From Pseudomonadota bacterium (GTDB lineage: Bacteria > Pseudomonadota > Alphaproteobacteria > Acetobacterales > Acetobacteraceae), in NCBI GenBank assembly GCA_021781835.1, contig JAJXWD010000001.1, forward strand, positions 1 through 64,000: DNA of 64,000 nucleotides. Direction: 5' to 3'. The stretch's first letter is position 1. Each line of letters begins with the position of its first letter. The translations under genes were made by a program, and so were the position numbers. The notes beneath the pieces were generated by a model, which did no database searches, was not told the DNA's origin, and saw nothing but the letters and a program-made list of their open reading frames with translations. Shown piece after piece: positions 25,344-34,916 of the stretch.

Positions 25344-27134
25344 TCAATGGCTGTCGCGCGGGATCCCCTTGGTTTGGGCGATTTTTTGATAGGCAACGGC
25401 GTTTTCAAGAACCGCGCCCGTGTCCATTTGCCCGACCAAGCCGCGTTGAATTTCCTGCCATGGCGTTTGATGGGCCGGATATTTATAGCCCCCCGCCGCT
25501 TCAAGGGCCTTGCGGCGCTGGGCCAACTCATCGTCTGAGACCAGCATATTCACACTGCCCCGCCGGAGATCGACACGGACGAGATCGCCGGTGCGCAGCA
25601 AGGCCAACCCTCCCCCCACGGCCGCCTCGGGCGAGGCGTTGAGAATGGAGGGCGACCCGGATGTGCCGGATTGCCGGCCATCGCCCACGCAAGGAAGAGA
25701 GGTGATGCCCGCCTTGATGAGATAATCAGGCGCGCGCATATTCACCACCTCGGCGGTGCCCGGATACCCAACCGGCCCGGCGCCGCGCATGAACAAAATG
25801 CAATTGGCATCGATGCTCAAAGCCGGATCATCGATACGGGCACGATGATCCTCGGGGCCGTCGAACACAATCGCGCGGCCTTCAAATGCCTCGGGATCGT
25901 TGGGATTTGAGAGGTAACGCGCCCTGAACTCATCGGAGATGACGCTGGTTTTCATGATCGCCGAGGAAAATAAATTCCCCCGCAAAACCCGGAAGCCGGC
26001 TTTTGGCTTGATCGGCTGATCGATCGGCTTGATGACATCTTGGTTGAGCATCTCCGCGTTTCGGCAATTATCGCCAATTGTTTGGCCGTTTACCGTCAGG
26101 GCATTTTCGTAAATCATGCCCTTACGCATGAGTTGGTTGACAACCGCCGGCACGCCGCCCGCGTGATAATAATCCTCCCCCAGATAATCGCCCGCCGGCT
26201 GAAGATTGACCAACAATGGAACGTCTTCGCCAAATTCTTGCCAGTCATCAATTGTCAGATCAACGCCGACATGCCGGGCCAGGGCGTTGATGTGGATGGG
26301 CGCGTTGGTCGAGCCACCGATGGCGGAATTGACCTTGATCGCGTTCATGAAGGCTTCGCGGGTCAGAATATCAGACGGTTTGAGATCTTCGCGGACCATG
26401 TCAACAATTCTCAAGCCGGTGTGATAAGCCATCTCCTGACGGTCGCGATATGGTGCCGGAATGGCAGCCGACCCGGGCAATTGCATGCCCAGCGCCTCCG
26501 CCAATGAATTCATGGTGGTGGCCGTGCCCATGGTGTTGCAATAGCCAACAGAAGGCGCTGAAGAGGCGACAAGCTTTATGAAACCGGCGTGATCGATCTC
26601 ACCCTTGGCCAGCAATTCGCGCGCTTTCCACACAATGGTGCCAGAGCCGGTGCGCTCACCCCGGAACCAGCCATTGAGCATCGGCCCGACCGAAAAGGCA
26701 ATGGCGGGAATATCGACCGTCGCCGCGGCCATTAAACAAGCGGGGGTTGTTTTGTCGCAGCCGATGGTGAGCACCACACCATCAAGCGGATAGCCATACA
26801 AAACCTCCACCAAGCCCAGATACGCGAAATTCCGGTCAAGCCCGGGGGCCGGGCGCTTGCCTGTTTCCTGGATCGGGTGAACGGGAAATTCAAGCGGCAC
26901 GCCACCGGCCTCGCGGATGCCTTCCTTGATTCTGATTGCCAATTCGATATGATGGCGATTGCAGGGGACAAGATCAGACCCCGTCTGGGCAATGCCGATG
27001 ATCGGCCGGCCATCTTGCAACTCTTTCTGGCTGATGCCGAAATTCATATAGCGTTCGATATGAAGGGCGGTCATGTCGGGGTTCGAGCGATCGTCAAACC
27101 AGGACCGAGACCGCAATTTTTTAGGTTCCGCCAT
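25344..27134 (-). CDS. Sugar-acid (pentonate/galactonate) dehydratase, IlvD/Edd family
   Basis: 596 residues, the length of D-xylonate/L-arabinonate dehydratases such as Caulobacter XylD. The Fe-S ligands appear as Cys58 ([11 protein letters not shown]), Cys126 (TIGCDKTTP) and Cys199 ([10 protein letters not shown]). [20 protein letters not shown] and GPMLNGW are typical of the pentonate branch rather than of IlvD itself. It dehydrates an aldonate to the 2-keto-3-deoxy acid. Last gene of the ABC-transporter operon, 60 bases after the DapA-type gene. Exact substrate (L-arabinonate, D-xylonate, D-galactonate) cannot be read from sequence. Confidence 0.9.
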   Translation of the reverse strand: MAEPKKLRSRSWFDDRSNPDMTALHIERYMNFGISQKELQDGRPIIGIAQTGSDLVPCNRHHIELAIRIKEGIREAGGVPLEFPVHPIQETGKRPAPGLDRNFAYLGLVEVLYGYPLDGVVLTIGCDKTTPACLMAAATVDIPAIAFSVGPMLNGWFRGERTGSGTIVWKARELLAKGEIDHAGFIKLVASSAPSVGYCNTMGTATTMNSLAEALGMQLPGSAAIPAPYRDRQEMAYHTGLRIVDMVREDLKPSDILTREAFMNAIKVNSAIGGSTNAPIHINALARHVGVDLTIDDWQEFGEDVPLLVNLQPAGDYLGEDYYHAGGVPAVVNQLMRKGMIYENALTVNGQTIGDNCRNAEMLNQDVIKPIDQPIKPKAGFRVLRGNLFSSAIMKTSVISDEFRARYLSNPNDPEAFEGRAIVFDGPEDHRARIDDPALSIDANCILFMRGAGPVGYPGTAEVVNMRAPDYLIKAGITSLPCVGDGRQSGTSGSPSILNASPEAAVGGGLALLRTGDLVRVDLRRGSVNMLVSDDELAQRRKALEAAGGYKYPAHQTPWQEIQRGLVGQMDTGAVLENAVAYQKIAQTKGIPRDSH

Positions 27135-27194
27135 GTTCTTCTCTTTTCACACTCAGATATGGGCTCATGCCAGCCAACCGGCATTATTTTTTGA

Positions 27195-28127
27195 TTACTT
27201 GCCCCACCTCAACACCAGCGGGTCAAGGCGGCGGGCCAACTCCAGCAGGCCCGCGCGCAGGGCCGGATGTAGGGGCGGCAAGGGATGGCGCAGCGTGTCG
27301 TGAGCGATGACCCCCCCTTCCTTCATAAGAATTTTAGCCGCCGCTAGGCCGCATTGCCGGTTTTCCCAATTGATCAGCGGCAACCAACGCTCATAGGCGC
27401 GCAATGCGGCTTCGCGGTCATTGGCGAAATACGCATCCGTGATCTGCCTGATACCATCGGGATAGCCGCCGCCGGTCATGGCGCCGGTCGCGCCCGCATC
27501 GAGATCGGCCAGCAATGTTATGGCCTCCTCGCCATCCCAAGGGCCGTGAATGGCATCGCCACCGGCTTCGATCAAGGCCCGCAGCTTGGCGGCGGCCTGG
27601 GGTACTTCTATCTTGAAATAAGATAGATTCTCGATTTCCCGGGCCATGCGCGCCAGCAGCGGAACCGATAGCGGTGTACCCGCGACCGGAGCGTCTTGAA
27701 CCATGATCGGAATGGAAATCTCGCGCGAAATGGCATGGTAGAATTCCATGATCATCTGCTCAGAGACCCGAAACGTGGCGCCATGGTAGGGCGGCATGAC
27801 CATGACCATCGCCGCTCCCGCCTCTTGCGCGCGGCGCGAACGCTCGGCACAGACGTGGCTGCTGAAATGGGTGGTGGTGACAATGACCGGCACGCGACCC
27901 GCGACATGCTCAAGAACCACAATCGTGAGCCGCTCGCGCTCATCGTCGGTCAGTGTAAACTGCTCCGAGAAATTCGCCAAAATGCAAATGCCGTTTGAGC
28001 CGGCATCGATCATGAAATCAATGGCGCGTTTTTGTCCCTCCAGATCCAATGCGCCGTGAGAGCCGAACACGGTTGGCGCCACGGGAAACACACCCTTGAA
28101 GGCATGAGGCGGAATAATGTGAGACAT
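27195..28127 (-). CDS. L-2-keto-3-deoxyarabonate dehydratase-like (DapA family)
   Basis: 310 residues of DHDPS/NAL fold. The Schiff-base Lys is Lys172 in LSYFKIEVP. The sequence as a whole (LDFMIDAGSNGICILANFSEQF-like start, TTTHFSS, MPPYHGATFR, GPWDGEEAITLLADLDAGA) is close to what I know of Azospirillum L-2-keto-3-deoxyarabonate dehydratase. It would convert the 2-keto-3-deoxypentonate to alpha-ketoglutarate semialdehyde. It sits between the ABC ATPase and the dehydratase genes. Alternative: a pyruvate-forming aldolase of the same family. Confidence 0.85.
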   Translation of the reverse strand: MSHIIPPHAFKGVFPVAPTVFGSHGALDLEGQKRAIDFMIDAGSNGICILANFSEQFTLTDDERERLTIVVLEHVAGRVPVIVTTTHFSSHVCAERSRRAQEAGAAMVMVMPPYHGATFRVSEQMIMEFYHAISREISIPIMVQDAPVAGTPLSVPLLARMAREIENLSYFKIEVPQAAAKLRALIEAGGDAIHGPWDGEEAITLLADLDAGATGAMTGGGYPDGIRQITDAYFANDREAALRAYERWLPLINWENRQCGLAAAKILMKEGGVIAHDTLRHPLPPLHPALRAGLLELARRLDPLVLRWGK

Positions 28128-28179
28128 GAAATTTCTCTTCTATGCCAGACGACATGCCATGAAGGCATTTTCCAACAGC

Positions 28180-28944
28180 CTATACTTCATGAGTGATGCC
28201 ACGATATTCCCGCTTCACGATCTCCAAGAGCTCCGTTACCGATGTTTCGGCCGAGCGCCCTTCGAACGTGCATGTGCCGCGCTGAACCAGCATCACTTTA
28301 TCGGCGACATCCAGTGTTTGCGCGTAATTATGCGCGATCATGATCATCGAGACATCGCCACGGGCTTTCAGCCTTTCGATCAAGGCGATGATCATGCTGG
28401 CTTCACGCGCGCCCATCGCAGCCAAGGGCTCATCGAGCAACAATATACGGGCATGAGAGGCCACGGCCCGCGCTATGGCAATGGCTTGGCGCTGCCCGCC
28501 AGAGAGCATGCCAACCTCGATATCCATGGAGGGCACATTCACCCCGATATCGGCCAAGGCTTCCGCCGCCAGCTCGCGCATCTTGCGATGATTAAGAAAT
28601 GGCAGCCCTTGGTAGAGAATCTCCCGGTTCAAGAACATGTTATGATAAACCGAGAGCGTGTTGACGAGCGCGAGATCTTGGTAAACACACTCAATACCGA
28701 AACTGCGGGCATGGTCAACGGACGTGAATTCCACCTTTTTGCCCTTGACCAACAACTCGCCCGTGGTGGGAGCATGAAAACCAGAAAGAATTTTCATCAA
28801 GGTTGATTTTCCGGCGCCATTGTCTCCCAGAATGCCAAGCATTTCGCCAGGTTTTAGATTGAGAGATATGCCATGCAGAGCCTGGACCTGGCCAAACCTT
28901 TTGGTAATATCACGCGCTTCAAGCGCATAGGTTGCTTCGCTCAT
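28180..28944 (-). CDS. Sugar ABC transporter ATP-binding protein (FrcA-like, single domain)
   Basis: 254 residues with one cassette: Walker A GDNGAGKSTLMK, signature LSGGQRQAIAIARAV, Walker B ILLLDEPLAAMG and H-loop MIAHN. Most ribose/xylose-type importers (CUT2) have a double cassette of about 500 residues; the single-domain form is that of fructose-type FrcA systems. It drives import with the permease gene directly upstream (TGA, one base, ATG). Confidence 0.93.
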   Translation of the reverse strand: MSEATYALEARDITKRFGQVQALHGISLNLKPGEMLGILGDNGAGKSTLMKILSGFHAPTTGELLVKGKKVEFTSVDHARSFGIECVYQDLALVNTLSVYHNMFLNREILYQGLPFLNHRKMRELAAEALADIGVNVPSMDIEVGMLSGGQRQAIAIARAVASHARILLLDEPLAAMGAREASMIIALIERLKARGDVSMIMIAHNYAQTLDVADKVMLVQRGTCTFEGRSAETSVTELLEIVKREYRGITHEV

Positions 28945-28945
28945 G

Positions 28946-29911
28946 TCAGATACGGCTCCGGCGGCGCCATGCCGCGAATTGAACATTGGAGATCATTGTG
29001 ATGAGAATGGCCGCACCGGTAATGATATCAAACGTATAGGCATTGATGCCAAGCAGGGTGAAACCATCTTGCAAAATTCCCAGAACCGCCGCGCCAACAA
29101 GGCCGCCAAGTATCGTTCCGGAACCGCCCATGAGCGACGTGCCGCCAATGACCGATGACGCGATCGCCAGAAACATCACATTCGCACCGCCAGCATTGGG
29201 ATCTATCGAGGTTACATGGAAGGCATTCAATATGCCCGCCAGACCGCCAATGGTGCTGCAGAGAATGAAATTGCCGATCTTGATGTGCTTGATGCGAATC
29301 CCCGCCTCGGCCGCCCCCGTGGGATTGCCGCCCGCCGCGATTGTTTGTAAACCCCAACGTGTATGGCGAAGGATCGTGTGCATAACCACCGCGACCCCAA
29401 CAGCCCAGGCGATTTCGCTATAAGCCCAGCCCCCGAAAATATTGCCCAGCAGGTTATTGGGGGTGTCCACCGGAAAGCCGCCGCTGATCGTGAGCGTTAA
29501 CCCATTGATCAACAACATGGCGCCCAAGGTGGTGATGAAAGACGGCACGCCAAAATGTACCGTGATGAAACCTATGCACAGACCAAGCAGCCCCGCCACG
29601 AGCAAGGCCAGGATCATGGCCAAAAAGAGCGGCACGCCGGCGCCCGCGACAAAATACATGATAAAGGGGGTCAGGGCAAAAACCTGCCCCACTGATAGAT
29701 CAACCTCGCCGCAGATCAACAGCATGATTTCGCCGCAGGCAATCAAGGCCCAGGGGGCAAAAAATTGGCTGACCGTCTGCAGATTTGGCCCCGTGAAGAA
29801 TACAGGGCTGGCAAATTGAAAGACGATCAGCAAAATGATGCCGACCAGAGATATACTTGCCTCCGGCTTACGCAACAGGAAGGCAAGTAAACCTTTTTGT
29901 CTCTTGTTCAC
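28946..29911 (-). CDS. Sugar ABC transporter permease (CUT2, RbsC/FrcC-like)
   Basis: 321 residues, eight to ten membrane helices. CGEIMLLICGEVDLSVGQVFAL is the landmark CUT2 helix, AAEAGIRIKHIKI the ATPase-contact loop and SSVIGGTSLMGGSGTILGGLVGA the C-terminal block. It forms the homodimeric channel for sugar uptake together with the single-domain ATPase and the binding protein encoded 43 bases upstream. Confidence 0.94.
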   Translation of the reverse strand: MNKRQKGLLAFLLRKPEASISLVGIILLIVFQFASPVFFTGPNLQTVSQFFAPWALIACGEIMLLICGEVDLSVGQVFALTPFIMYFVAGAGVPLFLAMILALLVAGLLGLCIGFITVHFGVPSFITTLGAMLLINGLTLTISGGFPVDTPNNLLGNIFGGWAYSEIAWAVGVAVVMHTILRHTRWGLQTIAAGGNPTGAAEAGIRIKHIKIGNFILCSTIGGLAGILNAFHVTSIDPNAGGANVMFLAIASSVIGGTSLMGGSGTILGGLVGAAVLGILQDGFTLLGINAYTFDIITGAAILITMISNVQFAAWRRRSRI

Positions 29912-29954
29912 GCTCTATTCCATTCAAATTCTAGATTTACTTGCCATCTTCATT

Positions 29955-31034
29955 TCACGCGCCGATCGGCCCTGAACGGGGTACAATCTGCGGTTTGGCG
30001 CTGTCGCCCTCATATCTCGTCGAGGAATGGAGATACGGGTCGACATTGCCCTTGACCACGAATTTCAGGCCGGTATTGATGTCCGCCGGCCCGACAAGGC
30101 CGCCAGAAGCAAGATACATGACCATTTCCATGACCGTGTAAAACCCTTGCAGATAGGGCTGCTGGTCGATGGTGAAATCAAGAATGCCTTCATGGATCGA
30201 TTGCAGTGTGCGCGGCACGAGGTCAAACCCTCCGCCATGAACGCCCTTGGCGCCGAGATTGAATTCTTGCATGACCTGACCCACGCATTGAGTCGATCCC
30301 GCATCGACAGCAAACATTCCCTTAACGTCTTGATGACCAAGGTAATAGGCTTTGATCTTGGGCAACTCTTCATCGATCGTGGCGCCGGTGGCGATTTCCT
30401 CGTAGGTGATCGGCTTGCCCGAGGCTTTGATGGCAGCGGCGGCGCCATCGATACGCGGTTGAATATTCAACTGGCCCGGTGTGGCAATGAAAAGCGCCAC
30501 ATGGCCAGAGCCAACCAGAGCAACCACCTTTTGGCCCATCTCATAACCAGATTTAAAAAGATCCTGGCCAATATAAGCGAGGCGCTTGTTGCCACTATCG
30601 GCGGGGGCGTCGGCGTTATAGGAAAAAACAGGGATCCCCGCCTCTAAAGCCGCGGCCGTTGGGGCGTTGAACGCCTCGGGATCGACGATGGCAATGCCGA
30701 TCGCATCCGCCTGCGAGGCAATGGCCGCATTCATGGCATTGACCATTTCGCCAACAACCGCTGTCTGCGATCCGGTCCACTGATAGTCGCATCCGAAAAG
30801 GGCGCAGGCATCTTGGATGCCATATTGTGTGGCCACGAAGAAAGGGTTGGTTGTGACGTGGTTGACAAACACCAGGCGCCAACGCTTGTGCGCCGGAAAG
30901 GGCGAAGCCTCGGCGGCATATGCGTTTTTGGTCATGGCCGCGACACCCGCCGCCGCCAAAAGGGCCGGGCCGCCCTTCATGAGCATGCGCCGCTTTACCG
31001 CCAGCAGACGGTCTTCGTCTTGATCATCCTTCAT
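29955..31034 (-). CDS. Periplasmic sugar-binding protein of the ABC importer
   Basis: 359 residues of periplasmic-binding-protein type I fold. The leader (KRRMLMKGGPALLAAAGVAA, ending AYA before AEA) has a twin-arginine-like start, so export by Tat is possible. DAIGIAIVDPEAFNAPTAAALEAGIPVFSYNADAP is the typical type I hinge region. The start at 31034 has GGAGG seven bases upstream. First gene of the operon binding protein-permease-ATPase-DapA-dehydratase, preceded by a clear promoter at about 31197-31225. Ligand is probably an aldose of the arabinose/galactose/xylose group. Confidence 0.92.
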   Translation of the reverse strand: MKDDQDEDRLLAVKRRMLMKGGPALLAAAGVAAMTKNAYAAEASPFPAHKRWRLVFVNHVTTNPFFVATQYGIQDACALFGCDYQWTGSQTAVVGEMVNAMNAAIASQADAIGIAIVDPEAFNAPTAAALEAGIPVFSYNADAPADSGNKRLAYIGQDLFKSGYEMGQKVVALVGSGHVALFIATPGQLNIQPRIDGAAAAIKASGKPITYEEIATGATIDEELPKIKAYYLGHQDVKGMFAVDAGSTQCVGQVMQEFNLGAKGVHGGGFDLVPRTLQSIHEGILDFTIDQQPYLQGFYTVMEMVMYLASGGLVGPADINTGLKFVVKGNVDPYLHSSTRYEGDSAKPQIVPRSGPIGA

Positions 31035-31196
31035 TTCATTTCCTCCGTTTTCTTTTCCACATCTTGGTCTGTGATAATTTTTGCTGAATACCGCAGGAGA
31101 CATGGAAGCGCCCCCTTGGTCATCAACAACAGATCAGTGCTTTCACGTATCAAATTTCTTTGCTGTTTGCGCGCACACGTGACCTGAACTTGTTTT

Positions 31197-31237
31197 TTCG
31201 TATTTAATCAACCGATATATGTCAAATATATATTCAC
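31197..31237 (-). promoter_or_regulatory. Promoter and palindromic box of the sugar ABC operon
   Basis: On the minus strand TTGACA (31225-31220) and TACGAA (31202-31197) are separated by 17 bases, a good sigma-70 layout, about 160 bases ahead of the binding-protein ATG. The -35 is the end of a 17-base near-palindrome GTGAATATATATTTGAC (31237-31221). The same box followed by ATATAT occurs upstream of the porin at 37310-37326. Confidence 0.6.
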
Positions 31238-31277
31238 CTCCTGTCGATATGTTTTTTATTATGTTTAGACCTCGCCC

Positions 31278-32165
31278 TCACCCGGTAAAATCGGGAAGTG
31301 GAAAACCAGAAAATCCAGGCGTTATTTCGAACAGCCCGCCCGCCAAAGGTTCACGGGCGCGTTGAGCCGGGCTCAAGCCGATGGCGGCCGAGGTTATGAA
31401 TAAACGATCGAGATTGGCGCCCCCGAAGCAGCAGCTTGTCACTTGCGAGACGGGCAAGGAAAATGTCTGGTCGAGCCGCCCCTCGGCATCAAAGCGACTG
31501 ACACGCCCGCCGCCCCAATGCGCGACCCATAACCCTCCTTGCGCATCGAGTGTCATACCGTCTGGAAAACCATCGGAGTCTGCAAAGCGAATGAAGGGGA
31601 TGCGCGCTCCGAGCGTGCCATCCGCCTCTCGACTGAACCGATAAATGGTTCGCAGCGCCGAGTCGGTATGATAGATGATCTTTCCATCGGCCGACACGGC
31701 GGGGCCGTTGGCGATGACGTAATTTTTATCCATTTTCTGCAAGGTGAAATCTTGCCGTAAATGATAAAAAGCACCCGTTCCAGAGCGCTCTTCATCGTCC
31801 ATCGTGCCAAACAGGATGCTGCCGTCACAATCTGTTTTCGCATCATTTAGTCTGTTGCCAGATGATTCGGGCTCAACCTTTAATCGCGGCTCAAACGACA
31901 ATTCGGGATTGAGGCTGAGCTCACCGATTTCGTGGCGCAACCCCGCAATCCAGCCGCCGCCACGGCGCGGCACAACCCACGCCAGATTATCGTGCACAGA
32001 CCATCTGTCTATCGCGCCATCGGCCAGCTTGTAGCGATTTAACCGCCGGCCTTTGATATCCACCCAATAGAGTGCATTTTCGCCGCTCACCCATACCGGC
32101 CCCTCACCGAGCAAGGCGCCGGCATCATCGAGCAAACGACACGCCATATCAGATCCAACCGCCAT
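31278..32165 (-). CDS. SMP-30/gluconolactonase-family sugar lactonase
   Basis: 295-residue six-bladed propeller enzyme. Metal-site residues appear in LLGEGPVW (Glu), NRLNDAKTDCDGSILFGTM (Asn, Asp) and ADSDGFPDGMTLDAQGGLWVA (Asp). It hydrolyses the aldonolactone made by the sugar dehydrogenase to the free acid. It corresponds to the XylC/arabinolactonase step. The start at 32165 overlaps the upstream SDR gene by 17 bases and has AGGA upstream; 32147 is the alternative. Confidence 0.9.
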   Translation of the reverse strand: MAVGSDMACRLLDDAGALLGEGPVWVSGENALYWVDIKGRRLNRYKLADGAIDRWSVHDNLAWVVPRRGGGWIAGLRHEIGELSLNPELSFEPRLKVEPESSGNRLNDAKTDCDGSILFGTMDDEERSGTGAFYHLRQDFTLQKMDKNYVIANGPAVSADGKIIYHTDSALRTIYRFSREADGTLGARIPFIRFADSDGFPDGMTLDAQGGLWVAHWGGGRVSRFDAEGRLDQTFSLPVSQVTSCCFGGANLDRLFITSAAIGLSPAQRAREPLAGGLFEITPGFSGFPLPDFTG

Positions 32166-32922
32166 CGACGACATATTCCTGGGCCGTGCAGGCGCCACTG
32201 TCATCCGCGGCCAGGAATAAGGCCAGAGCCGTCACATGGTCCGGCATCACGCGCGCGGGCAAACATTGTTGCCGCGCACGCTCGGCATCGGCCTCAGGTG
32301 TCAGCCAAAGCTTCAATTGGCGCTCGGTCATGATCCAACCAGGCACCAGCGTGTTGACGCGCACATTATAAGGCCCCAAATCGCGCGCCAAACCACGGGT
32401 TAGACCATGAATGGCCGCCTTGGCCGCCGTATAGGCCGGCATGCCACCTTGCCCTTTTTTCCAAGACGATGACCCGAAATTGATGATCGAGCCGGAATTT
32501 TTGGTCTTCATGCCTTCGGCCACGGCTTGAGCGGCAAAAAATTGCGGCCGCAGATTGATCGCCATCCGGTCATCCCAAAATTCTGGCGTCACATCTTCTA
32601 TTTTATGGCGCTGATCATTGGCCGCATTGTTCAACAAGACATCAACCGAACCAAAATGCGCGGCGGCCTCATCGATGGCTTGCCGCAAGGCTTGAATATC
32701 GCGAATGTCACAAGGCAGGAAAAGCGGCTTGTGGCCTGTACCAAAAGCGGCCTCCTCGGCCAAGGCCCGGCTTTCGCGCTCGGCGATGTCAACGAACGCA
32801 ACCTTTGCCCCCTGACGGGCGAAACCCAAGGTGAGCGATGCCCCAATGCCTGTTCCGCCGCCGGTGATAAATATCACGCGGTCCTTTAAACTTGGATAAA
32901 TTGCCGTCAAAATATCGCTCAT
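32149..32922 (-). CDS. SDR-family aldose 1-dehydrogenase (XylB-like)
   Basis: 257 residues of classical short-chain dehydrogenase. TGGGTGIG at 20-27 binds NAD(P), NNAAND follows at about 98-103, and the catalytic set is Ser151-153, Tyr164, Lys168 (YTAAK). AIYPSLK, the GFARQGA..F.DIA segment and RHKIEDVTPEFWDDR resemble Caulobacter D-xylose dehydrogenase XylB. It should oxidise the sugar at C1 to the lactone. First of a two-gene unit with the lactonase. Specificity between xylose, arabinose and galactose is open. Confidence 0.86.
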   Translation of the reverse strand: MSDILTAIYPSLKDRVIFITGGGTGIGASLTLGFARQGAKVAFVDIAERESRALAEEAAFGTGHKPLFLPCDIRDIQALRQAIDEAAAHFGSVDVLLNNAANDQRHKIEDVTPEFWDDRMAINLRPQFFAAQAVAEGMKTKNSGSIINFGSSSWKKGQGGMPAYTAAKAAIHGLTRGLARDLGPYNVRVNTLVPGWIMTERQLKLWLTPEADAERARQQCLPARVMPDHVTALALFLAADDSGACTAQEYVVDGGWI

Positions 32923-33127
32923 TTCCTACTCCATGGAAGATCAAACCCGCAGCGACAGGCCGGTTGTCATCACCGGCAGTTGCAGGACTTATTTAACTTA
33001 AGCCAACAAAACCCGACGCGAAGCTAAAATCGGGCTTTTGAAACGTGAACAAACAAAATGGCGTCAAAAAACCCGCAACCCTTGGCGTTCCGTGATTAAG
33101 CTGCTTTGTTTTCAATGGGTATAAGAG

Positions 33128-33153
33128 CGCCTAATAGGCGTCAAATACCAAAC
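33128..33153. promoter_or_regulatory. Candidate regulatory elements upstream of the SDR gene
   Basis: CGCCTA-A-TAGGCG (33128-33140) is a perfect palindrome in the 255-base gap upstream of the dehydrogenase. It abuts GTCAAATA, which read on the minus strand gives ATTTGACG, the same -35-like core found at the sugar ABC, porin and FAH-gene promoters. Confidence 0.35.
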
Positions 33154-33177
33154 AATGGGCTACCGATAACTTTTAAA

Positions 33178-34152
33178 TTATCGCCCCAAGCCTGGTACAT
33201 TTTTTTGCTCAATCATGCCCGCGGCAGCCCTGGTCACGGCGTCGTACATGATTTTGGCCCCTGGCGAGAGCGGACGGCCGGCCATTGTCAAAATGCCAAA
33301 AGGCTGCAGGAAAATACGCTCCGGGAAAGGCAATATCTTGATCCGGTTCGTATCCGCCATCAACTTGGCGACATTCCACTCCAGCGCGGTCAGACAATCT
33401 GAGCGGCTGACCGAAATCAACGACATGAGCGCGGAAGCGGTGTTAACGATGCTTTTGGGCATCGGCACGCAGGCCGTGAGAAACATTTGCTCGATACGAT
33501 GCCGCAGGGGCGCCCCACGCGGCTGCAAGACCCATGGCCATTTGGCCATATCCTGAAGCGTGACCTGCGATTGTTCAGCCAAAGGATGAGTATCGCGGCA
33601 TAAAAAATGCAGCTCTTCGCCCCACAACTCCCGGTATGAAAACTCCTTCGGATCCAGGCGAGCCGGGATTCGCCCCAAGGCGAAATCCAGCTTTCCCTCC
33701 AACACCTTGGGGGCCAATATATCGCTGATGCTATGCTCTACGGTTATATGCAAATGAGGATGCTGCGTACGAACCGTTTCTATGACATCGAGCAAAAATT
33801 CCATCATCGGCGCGACAACGGTGCCAACCGTTACCATTCCGGTCTGCCCCTTTGTGTAGGCATTGACCTCGGAAGCCGCCTGCGCGAGCGTGCGCATGGC
33901 CACCGCGCCGTTGCGAATGAGAATCTCCCCCTGAACCGTGGGCAGCAAACCTCGCGGATGGCGCTCAAACAAGGCTTGGCCAAAAATCGCCTCCACCTCG
34001 GCGAGCAACTTCGATGCGGCTGGCTGGGCGATGTTCATGCGCTCGGCGGCACGATGTAAATTGCGGTGCTCATCAATCGCCATGATCAACTGCAAATGGC
34101 GTAACTTAAGGCGCGAACGTAAAAACCAATCCGACGACAGCGCTTGAGGCAT
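33178..34152 (-). CDS. LysR-family regulator, GbpR-like
   Basis: 324 residues. RLKLRHLQLIMAIDEHRNLHRAAERMNIAQPAASKLLAEVE is an N-terminal helix-turn-helix of the GbpR type known to control galactose/arabinose-binding-protein genes in Agrobacterium and Azospirillum. The effector domain has the usual EHSISDILAPKVLEGKLDFALGR layout. The start at 34152 is supported by GAGGAG eight bases upstream. It lies between the dehydrogenase and aldolase genes and is the best candidate for regulator of the island. Confidence 0.88.
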   Translation of the reverse strand: MPQALSSDWFLRSRLKLRHLQLIMAIDEHRNLHRAAERMNIAQPAASKLLAEVEAIFGQALFERHPRGLLPTVQGEILIRNGAVAMRTLAQAASEVNAYTKGQTGMVTVGTVVAPMMEFLLDVIETVRTQHPHLHITVEHSISDILAPKVLEGKLDFALGRIPARLDPKEFSYRELWGEELHFLCRDTHPLAEQSQVTLQDMAKWPWVLQPRGAPLRHRIEQMFLTACVPMPKSIVNTASALMSLISVSRSDCLTALEWNVAKLMADTNRIKILPFPERIFLQPFGILTMAGRPLSPGAKIMYDAVTRAAAGMIEQKNVPGLGR

Positions 34153-34262
34153 TATACGCTCCTCTCGCACGCCAAAATGGCCATGACCGGCATGCCACAT
34201 CTCCTCCGATTTTTGACTATATTTTATTTGTTATCACAATCGGAAAATTTATGCCAATATGA

Positions 34263-34913
34263 TTATTGACCCTCCGCCGTGAGGCGGTCATAGGCCGCCA
34301 CAACCGCCTTGGCGCGCGCGGCAACCTCAGCCGGCTTGTCCCCCGGCTTGTAAAGGCTCGCGCCCAACCCAAACAGCCTGACCCCCACACGCCAAAAAGC
34401 CGGAAAATCGGCTTCGCCTACCCCGCCAACCGCCCCCAACGGCGCGGTGGCTGGCAAGATGCTCCGGAGTGCCTGTACGCCACTCGCCCCTAACGCAATG
34501 GCTGGAAAAAATTTCAAGGCCGAAGCCCCCCACCGCAGGGCATTCAACGCCTCTGTCGCTGTAAAGACACCAGGCATGACAATCAGGCCATGGCCCACGG
34601 CCGCGGCCAACACTTCGGGGTCAACATTTGGCGCCACGATCAGCCTGCCGCCAATATCCGCAACCGCCCTCACCGCCTCCGCCGAAAGCACCGTCCCCGC
34701 GCCGATCAAGGAATTTCCACCAAATTTTACCACCAACCGCTCCACCGACAAAAGCGGCGATGGTGAATTCAGCGGCACTTCGATGGCTTCAATGCCCGCT
34801 TCAACCAAAACTTCTCCAATGGAGAGCGCATCCGCTGGTGACACGCCGCGCAAAATAGCGATCAGCCCGCGCCGCAATGAGGGAAATGAAGAGCCTGATA
34901 AGGGATGGGTCAT
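34263..34913 (-). CDS. dgoA: 2-dehydro-3-deoxy-6-phosphogalactonate aldolase
   Basis: 216-residue class I aldolase of the KDPG/KDPGal family. GLIAILRGV is the opening strand, Glu45 (IEAIEVPLNSP) is the general base and Lys134 (SALKFFPA) the Schiff-base lysine. The PLNSP variant instead of TLRT favours KDPGal over KDPG. It cleaves KDPGal to pyruvate and glyceraldehyde 3-phosphate. It starts three bases after the kinase stop, making a kinase-aldolase pair of the De Ley-Doudoroff pathway. Confidence 0.93.
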   Translation of the reverse strand: MTHPLSGSSFPSLRRGLIAILRGVSPADALSIGEVLVEAGIEAIEVPLNSPSPLLSVERLVVKFGGNSLIGAGTVLSAEAVRAVADIGGRLIVAPNVDPEVLAAAVGHGLIVMPGVFTATEALNALRWGASALKFFPAIALGASGVQALRSILPATAPLGAVGGVGEADFPAFWRVGVRLFGLGASLYKPGDKPAEVAARAKAVVAAYDRLTAEGQ

Positions 34914-34916
34914 GGA